Source of the DNA: an uncultured Pyrinomonas sp.
Lineage (GTDB): Bacteria > Acidobacteriota > Blastocatellia > Pyrinomonadales > Pyrinomonadaceae
Length of the DNA stretch: 7,141 bases
NCBI GenBank assembly: GCA_937135995.1
Contig: CAKZOF010000569.1
Location: 1-7,141, forward strand
Direction: 5' to 3'
The notes under the pieces were generated by a model. That model was given only the letters and a program-made list of their open reading frames with translations. It was not told where the DNA came from and ran no database searches. Of the stretch, positions 1 to 5,013 are shown in pieces. The translations under genes were made by a program, and so were the position numbers. Position 1 is the stretch's first letter; every line of letters starts with the position of its first letter.

Positions 1-339
1 CCCCTTTCCTTGATGGTGTTGGAAAAAGCGGGCGCAGTATATCACATGCGTTCGGGACGTGAACCACAAAAGTTCTCGTCAGCCGTCGATGCCGTCAGTG
101 AAGGAGCTAACTCGCGCGAGCCGAGCAGGGAGTTGCCTGTCGAGCGTGCTTGTCTGGGGAGCGGTTTCTTTCGCAGGAGCGAGTACGGCAAGCGTGTTTG
201 GTACGCATGCGGGTTATACGATCGTGCCGGATGAGCCGTGCTTGGCGAGGCGATCTGCGCTTTCGCCCTCTCCTCTCCGACCTTTTGCCTGCGCCCGCTA
301 CGGTTTGGCTCGCGCGCGCGAAGATGCGCGCCTTTTCGC
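1..339. other. non-coding stretch downstream of coaD
   Basis: No reading frame here looks like a protein. The frames that stay open are arginine- and serine-rich low-quality translations typical of shadow frames in GC-rich DNA. The left 63 bases hold a leftward promoter and an SD-like tract (described separately). The rest, about 64-339, shows no tRNA-like fold, no repeat array and no hairpin followed by a T-run, so no rho-independent terminator for coaD is visible. An alternating GC stretch around 311-330 can pair with itself but has no terminator tail. I see nothing else in it. Confidence 0.6.
36..63 (-). promoter_or_regulatory. putative leftward sigma70-type promoter with extended -10
   Basis: Read on the minus strand, TTCACG (58-63) is followed after 16 bases by TATACT (36-41), with TGTGA directly before the -10 hexamer, an extended -10 of the TRTGN type. 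Transcription would start near position 29. The minus strand at 1-11 then reads AAGGAAAGGGG, a strong Shine-Dalgarno-like purine tract. This implies a gene whose start codon lies just outside the left edge. No expression evidence exists; this is a motif reading. Confidence 0.45.
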
Positions 340-834
340 TCATTCTTTCTGGAACTTTTGCTTCATGCGCGCCTCCACCGATGGCGGAACCAATCCTTGC
401 ACGGCAGCGCCGAGTTGGTAGATCTCTTTGACTAGACGCGAACTGACATAGGAATAGGCTTCGGCGGCCATCAAGAAAACCGTCTCGATGCTCGGCTCCA
501 ACCGCCGGTTCATCAACGCCATCTGCAGTTCATACTCATAATCGGAGATCGCGCGAATGCCGCGGATGATAGCATCGGCGCGCCGTTCGACGGCGAAGCG
601 CACGAGCAATCCTTCGAACGATTCGACGCGCAAAGTGCATCGGCCTGCTTCGATCTCGTCGAGCACTTCGAGCAGCATGGCTTGCCGTTCTTCGATCGTG
701 AAGAGCGGTCGTTTCTCCGGGTTGACGAGGATAGCGATGATGATCTCATCGAAGAGCTTGCAGCTTCGTTCGATGATGTCGAGATGACCGTAAGTCACCG
801 GATCGAATGAGCCCGGGTAGATCGCGCGTCGCAT
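340..834 (-). CDS. coaD: phosphopantetheine adenylyltransferase (CoaD)
   Basis: CoaD transfers AMP from ATP to 4'-phosphopantetheine, giving dephospho-CoA, the penultimate step of coenzyme A synthesis in the cytoplasm. The 164-residue protein is close to the usual length (E. coli about 159). It has the nucleotidyltransferase signature [12 protein letters not shown] at residues 6-17, whose TYGH is the HxGH-type nucleotide-binding motif. The KRPLF segment (41-45) carries the conserved lysine, RGIR is at 91-94 with DYEYE at 98-102, and SSRLVKEI at 131-138 is the ISSTxVR-like ATP-contacting loop. I chose the ATG at 834 because the family starts two or three residues before YPGSFDP and a G-rich GGGGTG tract lies just upstream; the open frame extends to 882 but adds atypical residues. 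The usual rsmD neighbour is not upstream; a secretion gene is instead. It probably has its own promoter in the 278-base gap. Function is near certain. Confidence 0.96.
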   Translation of the reverse strand: MRRAIYPGSFDPVTYGHLDIIERSCKLFDEIIIAILVNPEKRPLFTIEERQAMLLEVLDEIEAGRCTLRVESFEGLLVRFAVERRADAIIRGIRAISDYEYELQMALMNRRLEPSIETVFLMAAEAYSYVSSRLVKEIYQLGAAVQGLVPPSVEARMKQKFQKE

Positions 835-872
835 GGGCGCACCCCGTTCAATCGTTTCGTAGAACGCAAGCG

Positions 873-902
873 AAATTAGCACACCGCACGCGGGGAAAAC
901 AA
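873..902 (-). promoter_or_regulatory. putative coaD promoter (extended -10)
   Basis: On the minus strand, TGTGC (879-883) directly precedes TAATTT (873-878), an extended -10 arrangement. A weak -35, TTGTTT, sits at 897-902, 18 bases from TAATTT. The predicted start of transcription, near 867, gives a leader of about 33 bases before the coaD ATG at 834. The -35 match is poor, so the call rests mainly on the extended -10 and the position. Confidence 0.35.
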
Positions 903-970
903 AGCGGAAGCCAATACCTTACTCGACAGGCTGCGTTGCCGCGTGACGAACCATCGGTCACGGAATTGAA

Positions 971-982
971 TGTCTTAAGACA
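971..982. repeat. 12-base perfect palindrome in the sctV-coaD gap
   Basis: TGTCTTAAGACA is its own reverse complement. It sits about 70 bases upstream of the likely coaD -35 and about 130 bases after the sctV stop. A dyad of this size is typical of a repressor or activator half-site pair, but it could also be chance. With no central loop and no T-run it is not a terminator. No second copy was noticed in the window. Confidence 0.3.
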
Positions 983-1112
983 AGAGTGGATCTGCGAGGA
1001 CGAAGTGCGTCCGGGAGGATCAGAGATCGGATCTGCAGCCAGCGCCTGCAACAGCCCGATAGTTCTTTCGTTGAGGGCGATCAGCCGCCGCATGCGCAAG
1101 CCATATCCCGCG

Positions 1113-3311
1113 CTAGAAACGCTCGGCCAGCGAGGCGACGGAAGCGGCCTGTAGCTCGTGGCCTGCGGCGAACTCTTGCGTTTCGACGGCGGCGCGCATG
1201 GTGATGCGCCCGATGGGTTGAATGTTCAACTCCGGCGTCAACTCCTGATAGGAGAGAACCGACAGGTTTGGGAATTCGAGTTCGACCATCTTGCGCACGA
1301 AGCGGCGCAGTTCCATGTCGGTCAGGATCACCGGCTTTTGCGCGTTGGGCGGCGGCGTGCCGATCTCGCGGCGAATGGCTGCCATGATGTCGTGCGAGAT
1401 CGTCGGATCGAGCGACAGAAACGACCCGGTCGAAGTGCGCCGAATCGCGCCGCGCACGACGTCTTCGATCTCCGGATCAAGCAGATAGACGAAGAGCGTG
1501 TCGCGCCCGCCCGTGTAGCGGAAAGAGATGTAGCGCTTCATGTACGAGCGCACGTATTCGGTAAGCATGACCGGATCTTTTTCAATGCGCCCCCACTCGC
1601 TCAAGGCATCGAGGATGGTCTTGACATCGCGAATCGAGACCCCCTCTTGCACCAATCGGTGGAGCACATCCGTGAACTGGTGAATGGTGACGATCTTGGG
1701 GACGACCTCTTCGACCAACTTGGGCACGCCGCGCGCCGCGAAATCGAGCAGCCCTTGGGCTTCCTGAATGCCGATGAATTCGTGCGCGTACTTGCGCATC
1801 ACCATCGAAAGGTGAAGCGTAATGACTTCGGCTGGCTCCCATACCTTCAACCCGGCCATCTCAGCGATATGGCGTTGCGCGGCGGGAATCCATGCCCCAG
1901 GTCGCAAATCCGCTGGATTGCGCACTTCTTCACCATCTAGTCCGAAGACGCGGATGTTCTCGAGCGAATCGTTGACGTATACACAATCGGGCTTGATCGT
2001 CCCGTAAACGACCGGTACCTCTTTGATAGCGATGAAATACTGGTTGGCTTTGAGCGGTGCGTTGCCGCTGACGTAGCAGTTTGGAAGCAACACGCCGAGG
2101 TCATAGTAGAGCGACGAGCGAAGCTTCGGTAGTTCCGCGCGAAAACGCGCGCCTGAAGGAGTATTCTTGTCGATGAGCGGCGTTAGCTCTGCGCTGACCA
2201 CTACAGCGAGCGGCACAGCAAAGGTCGGTTGCAGTTCGTCCTGTCCCTCGGTGGCTCCAGCTTTGGCGCGGCGTTCGGCCTCTTCTTGTTCGGCGAGGCG
2301 TTGCGCGCGCAACAGGCTGTAGCCAATTCCTGCCAGTCCGGCACCGACAATCAACAGTGGAATATGCGGCATGCCGGGCAGAATAGCGAGCAACAGGAGC
2401 AAGCCAGCAGCGATGAGCCACGGTTTCGCATTGGCCAGTAGTTGCTGCGTGATATCGGCGCCGATGTTGGTCCGTTCTTCTTCGGCCGAAACGCGCGTCA
2501 CCACGATGCCCGCTGAGAAGGTGATCAGCAACGATGAGATGATTGCGGCTAGACCATCGCCGATGGTCATGATGGTGTACTTATGCGCTGCCTGCGCAAA
2601 GCTCATCCCACGATCGACGACGCCGACATAGAGCCCACCAGCGATGTTGATGAGCGCGATGATGATGGTCGCGATGGAATCGCCTTTGACGAACTTCATC
2701 GCGCCGTCCATGGCGCCGTAAAGTTGCGATTCTTTCTGCAACGCGGCGCGCATCTGGCGAGCTTGTTCTTGCGTGATCAGGCCGGCGCGCATGTCGGCAT
2801 CGATCGCCATCTGCTTGCCCGGAAGCGCGTCGAGCGTGAAGCGCGCTGCCACTTCCGCCACGCGCTCGGCACCCTTGGCGACCACGATGAACTGGACCAC
2901 GAGGATCATCAAGAACATCACCGCGCCGACGACGATGCTTCCGCGCGCCGTCAAGTGGCCCAGCGCTTCGATGGCCTCGCCCGCATAACCTTGATCCAAG
3001 ATGCTGCGCGCCACTGAGACGCTCAACCCCAAACGGAGAATGGTCGTAAACAGCAAGATCGATGGATACGAGGTCAACTGCATCGGGCTCGAGATGTAGA
3101 GCGACGTCATCAACACGATGACCGAAATGGCCAAGTTGACGATGATCAGTGCCGAAATGATGAATGTTGGAACCGGAACAAGGAAGATGCCGATGACGAC
3201 GAGGAAAGATAGCGGAAGCAGAAGATCACTGTGACGGGCAAGTAGCAGAGAGACGTTGCCCTGCTTGATCGCTGCCAGCATCTGCTTCGCAGAGGCGAGG
3301 CTCTTGTTCAT
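1113..3311 (-). CDS. sctV: type III secretion export gate protein SctV (FHIPEP family)
   Basis: SctV forms the nonameric ring of the injectisome export gate in the inner membrane and uses its cytoplasmic domain to receive chaperone-effector complexes. The 732-residue length fits the family (about 680-710). Hydrophobic segments span roughly 30-335; RLGLSVSVARSIL (93-105) lies in the FHIPEP signature region. The cytoplasmic loop holds AKGAERVAEVAARF (145-158) and GKQMAIDADMRAGLI (165-179). A charged linker (336-360) leads to the C-terminal domain (about 365-732). Injectisome rather than flagellar traits are ESQLYGAMDGAMKFVKGD (194-211), SEWGRIEKD (571-579), TEYVRSYMKRYI (584-595) and AIRRTSTGSFLSLDP (622-636). 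FlhA usually has FYGAMDGASKFVRGD and lacks the last motif. The ATG at 3311 follows GGGGG (3318-3322) at 6 bases. The gene lies 56 bases after the FHA gene, probably in one operon. No frameshift is seen; all parts look intact. Confidence 0.9.
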   Translation of the reverse strand: MNKSLASAKQMLAAIKQGNVSLLLARHSDLLLPLSFLVVIGIFLVPVPTFIISALIIVNLAISVIVLMTSLYISSPMQLTSYPSILLFTTILRLGLSVSVARSILDQGYAGEAIEALGHLTARGSIVVGAVMFLMILVVQFIVVAKGAERVAEVAARFTLDALPGKQMAIDADMRAGLITQEQARQMRAALQKESQLYGAMDGAMKFVKGDSIATIIIALINIAGGLYVGVVDRGMSFAQAAHKYTIMTIGDGLAAIISSLLITFSAGIVVTRVSAEEERTNIGADITQQLLANAKPWLIAAGLLLLLAILPGMPHIPLLIVGAGLAGIGYSLLRAQRLAEQEEAERRAKAGATEGQDELQPTFAVPLAVVVSAELTPLIDKNTPSGARFRAELPKLRSSLYYDLGVLLPNCYVSGNAPLKANQYFIAIKEVPVVYGTIKPDCVYVNDSLENIRVFGLDGEEVRNPADLRPGAWIPAAQRHIAEMAGLKVWEPAEVITLHLSMVMRKYAHEFIGIQEAQGLLDFAARGVPKLVEEVVPKIVTIHQFTDVLHRLVQEGVSIRDVKTILDALSEWGRIEKDPVMLTEYVRSYMKRYISFRYTGGRDTLFVYLLDPEIEDVVRGAIRRTSTGSFLSLDPTISHDIMAAIRREIGTPPPNAQKPVILTDMELRRFVRKMVELEFPNLSVLSYQELTPELNIQPIGRITMRAAVETQEFAAGHELQAASVASLAERF

Positions 3312-3317
3312 ATCGAA

Positions 3318-3322
3318 CCCCC
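3318..3322 (-). promoter_or_regulatory. ribosome binding site of sctV
   Basis: The minus strand reads GGGGG, then six bases, then the ATG at 3311. It is the only G-rich tract close to the start and supports the chosen initiation codon. Confidence 0.5.
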
Positions 3323-3335
3323 AAAAAGCGCCGCC

Positions 3336-3363
3336 GGTACATCACACCGTAGGGCAAGTTGAA
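3336..3363 (-). promoter_or_regulatory. possible internal promoter before sctV
   Basis: On the minus strand TTCAAC (3358-3363), 16 bases and TGTACC (3336-3341) occur, with TGTGA directly before the second hexamer. Spacing and extended element are the same as in the promoter at 36-63. The -10 itself is weak (TGTACC). It would give sctV a short leader of roughly 18 bases containing the GGGGG binding site, independent of the upstream FHA gene. Confidence 0.25.
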
Positions 3364-3367
3364 TAGT

Positions 3368-4378
3368 TCAAGAATACTCAAGTATCAGAAAAATTACCAC
3401 TGCGGCGAGCAGCGTGCCGATCACCATGATGATGATCTCGACGAGGGTGAAGTAGCCGAAAAATCTTCGTTGCAACACAGGGTCGGCGCTCGCTACCGTG
3501 CCGTTCGCCGCCATCTCTGACGAATTGGGTGAAGCGGCGTCAGACGCGCTCAGCGCGAGCGGGTTGACGGGCGGAGGCAATTCCTGCGGAAGGATCGAGT
3601 CGAGCACGGCGAGCGCTGCTGGCTCATGAAAGATGATGTAGCAGTTTTGTGCTGTGGCGGTTGCTTCACTCGGTGGCAGCAGGACGAGGCGATCACCATT
3701 GCGCAAGCGGCGAGGCTGGTCCAGTATCTCGCCGTTGACGCTGATCGCGTTTCGGCCGCGTGGCTCGACGACCACGCCGGACCATTCCTTGCGCGCGAGC
3801 GCGCGGACGACGACGACTTTAAGCGGATCACACGTGATGCGCTCTCCGCTTTCATCCCAACCGACGAGCGTTTCCGCGTTTTGGATGAACACGCGTTCGG
3901 TGGTCGCGTCGCGTTGATGGATGACGAAATAGAAGTTGTCCTCTTCGTCGCGCAGACTGGAGAGGATGGTCGCAAAGCTTCCGGGCTTTTCGGCGGCGCC
4001 GGAAGCGGTTGCCCCTGTGTTCTCGTCGCTTGGCGCGGTTGCCATCTGTTCGCTCTTGCTGCTTGGCGCTTCGGGCGCGAGCAAGATGGCGAAATCGAGC
4101 AGCTCGATGCGGTCTCCGATCTTCACCGGGTGCGGGGCTTTGGGCGGGACGCTTTCGCCGTTGACGTGCGTGCCGGACGCGTGGCTGAAGAGCGTCCACC
4201 GATCGCCTTCTTGAATGATGGTGATGTGTTCGGGCGCGAGCCGCGAATCGTCGACGGAGAGCGTCGCCGCCGGGTCGCTGCCGATGGTGATGACCTCTTC
4301 GGCTTTGACCGTGCGTTCGGCGAGGGGCGGTTCGTCGGGCGTCGAAGCCTGTTTTTTAAGGATCAACTTCAGAGCCAT
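3368..4378 (-). CDS. tandem FHA-domain protein with C-terminal membrane anchor, candidate SctD-like component
   Basis: The 336-residue product has two FHA-like folds and one membrane helix. FHA-1 (about 1-101) shows IGSD (32-35), SRLAPEH (45-51), SHASGTHVNGE (65-75) and IGDRIELLDF (87-96). FHA-2 (about 135-253) shows LVGWDESGERI (171-181), ISVNGE (212-217) and LRNGDRLVLL (225-234). The phosphothreonine-binding GR and SxxH residues are altered, above all in FHA-2, so peptide binding is doubtful. A Pro/Ala/Ser-rich linker (254-305) precedes QRRFFGY and a helix at about 309-333, ending LEYS, so the protein should face the cytoplasm. SctD ring proteins of injectisomes carry such FHA-like cytoplasmic domains, and Chlamydia CdsD has two, but SctD also has a periplasmic part that is missing here. 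It is placed directly before sctV. An in-frame TTG at 4435 would add 19 residues; I prefer the ATG at 4378 because the FHA fold starts right after it, although neither start has a clear SD. Confidence 0.8.
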   Translation of the reverse strand: MALKLILKKQASTPDEPPLAERTVKAEEVITIGSDPAATLSVDDSRLAPEHITIIQEGDRWTLFSHASGTHVNGESVPPKAPHPVKIGDRIELLDFAILLAPEAPSSKSEQMATAPSDENTGATASGAAEKPGSFATILSSLRDEEDNFYFVIHQRDATTERVFIQNAETLVGWDESGERITCDPLKVVVVRALARKEWSGVVVEPRGRNAISVNGEILDQPRRLRNGDRLVLLPPSEATATAQNCYIIFHEPAALAVLDSILPQELPPPVNPLALSASDAASPNSSEMAANGTVASADPVLQRRFFGYFTLVEIIIMVIGTLLAAVVIFLILEYS

Positions 4379-4397
4379 AAGAAAGCGAGCGAGGACG

Positions 4398-4411
4398 GTT
4401 GAACGCTCAAC
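4398..4411. repeat. small hairpin just upstream of the FHA gene start
   Basis: GTTGA and TCAAC flank a four-base loop (ACGC), a perfect five-base stem ending 20 bases before the ATG at 4378. If translation starts there, the hairpin lies in the leader; if it starts at the TTG at 4435, it is coding. Its role is unknown and it may be chance. Confidence 0.25.
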
Positions 4412-4445
4412 TTCGGCGCTGGATTCCTCGATCAAGAGCGAATGT

Positions 4446-4457
4446 CGAACGCGTTCG
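4446..4457. promoter_or_regulatory. palindromic operator candidate in divergent intergenic region
   Basis: CGAACGCGTTCG is a perfect 12-base palindrome. It directly abuts a consensus -35 box TTGACA (4458-4463) facing the small plus-strand gene, and it lies between the predicted minus-strand transcription start (about 4471) and the FHA gene. Flanking ATGT (4442-4445) and ACAT (4461-4464) extend the symmetry imperfectly, offset by three bases. A regulator bound here could control both directions at once. Confidence 0.35.
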
Positions 4458-4484
4458 TTGACATGAACGCGCCGCCCATAGTAT
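4458..4484 (+). promoter_or_regulatory. putative promoter for the small plus-strand gene
   Basis: A perfect TTGACA (4458-4463) is followed after 15 bases by TAGTAT (4479-4484). The spacing is short of the ideal 17, which usually weakens a promoter or makes it activator dependent. The leader would be about 50 bases to the ATG at 4540. Confidence 0.35.
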
Positions 4485-4488
4485 CACA
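4478..4488 (-). promoter_or_regulatory. putative extended -10 promoter of the FHA-sctV operon
   Basis: On the minus strand TGTGA directly precedes TACTAT (4478-4483), the same extended -10 layout as in the other leftward promoters of this window. No good -35 is present at the expected distance (CCTTGC at 4500-4505). Predicted transcription starts near 4471. It overlaps the -10 of the plus-strand promoter, so the two directions could compete. Confidence 0.35.
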
Positions 4489-4539
4489 AGACCCGATTCG
4501 CAAGGTAACTTTCTTCGAACAGGCGGCGGAGGTCAGAGC

Positions 4540-4815
4540 ATGAACCGTTTCGAGCAGGGAACGAGATCGGAATGTGACGAAAGGGAGGCGTTCACCAATC
4601 TTTTTCGCTACCCGTCGTTGGAGGCGATGTTGGACAGCAAAAACGCGCGCGACACCGTGCGCGCCCGTCTCGAACGCGCGGAGCGCGATCTAGAGCGCGT
4701 CATTCGGCAAGGACCGCGCGACGACGTGCCGCGCGCGCAACGCGCTCTGCAAGCCGTCAACGCGACGCTCGCCTTGTTGCAAGAACTTGAACGGATCAAC
4801 CGTTCTAGTGTGTGA
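4540..4815 (+). CDS. small helical protein, possible YscE/CdsE-like needle co-chaperone
   Basis: This 91-residue protein has no signal peptide, membrane segment or cysteine pair; one Cys is at residue 12. Its ATG follows a clear GGAGG with a spacer of about seven bases, which argues for a real gene. From about residue 26 it is predicted to form two charged amphipathic helices: SLEAMLDSKNARDTVRARLE with its continuation to about 57, then a turn at GPRDD (58-62), then about 64-87 including ALQAVNATLALLQELE. This plan (LE start, LE-A-x-x-L in helix one, Gly turn, AL-x-A-x-A in helix two) resembles the YscE family, small proteins that pair with a TPR partner to hold the needle subunit of injectisomes. 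The resemblance is by eye and from memory of YscE. The neighbouring secretion genes and divergent promoter support it; an unrelated coiled-coil protein is the main alternative. Confidence 0.7.
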   Translation: MNRFEQGTRSECDEREAFTNLFRYPSLEAMLDSKNARDTVRARLERAERDLERVIRQGPRDDVPRAQRALQAVNATLALLQELERINRSSV

Positions 4816-5013
4816 CGCTAGTCATCCCTCGTCCTGTTCAATTCGTTGATCAAATTTGTCTTATGGACTCCCCAGCGGCCACTACAGGTCCCGGTTCGCT
4901 CGTTGACCAAACGGTTACGGACCGTGGATCTTGTTCCCCCTGTGTTTCAGGCACCTTTCGGGTCTTTTCGAAGCGCATTCAGCGCATCGCGAGCTAGACG
5001 GGCGACCTTCGCC

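Noticed and set aside
311..330. GCGCGC self-pairing stretch after coaD as a terminator
   Set aside because: Alternating GC pairs with itself trivially, and neither strand has a U-tract after it.
107..343. 78-residue minus-strand frame overlapping the coaD stop by ATGA
   Set aside because: The overlap looks like translational coupling, but the product is extremely arginine-rich with no domain or helix pattern and no good SD.
324..431. Plus-strand peptide [15 protein letters not shown] resembling a lipoprotein signal
   Set aside because: It lies antisense to the conserved coaD C-terminus and stops soon after, so the lipobox-like look is coincidence.
848..1099. 83-residue minus-strand frame in the sctV-coaD gap called as a gene
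   Set aside because: No SD, and the second half is Cys/Arg/Trp-rich noise; kept only as a possible remnant in the findings.
1158..1940. 260-codon plus-strand open frame opposite sctV
   Set aside because: It is antisense to an intact, well conserved sctV. Its His/Asp/Arg-rich translation is a shadow of the codon bias, and it has no family resemblance.
1113..3311. Calling the export gate flagellar FlhA
   Set aside because: The motifs QLYGAMDGAMKFVKGD, EWGRIEKD and STGSFLSLDP are injectisome type, and no flagellar gene is nearby.
3626..4402. 258-codon plus-strand open frame opposite the FHA gene
   Set aside because: The minus-strand frame has clear FHA motifs and a membrane helix. The antisense translation has none and is a shadow.
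4911..4925. ACGGT/ACCGT hairpin between the convergent genes as a terminator
   Set aside because: The stem is only five bases and no T-run follows on either strand.
4812..4997. 61-residue plus-strand frame overlapping the small gene's stop by GTGA
   Set aside because: Coupling geometry is tempting, but the sequence has no recognisable pattern, and it sits in a convergent gap where non-coding DNA is expected.
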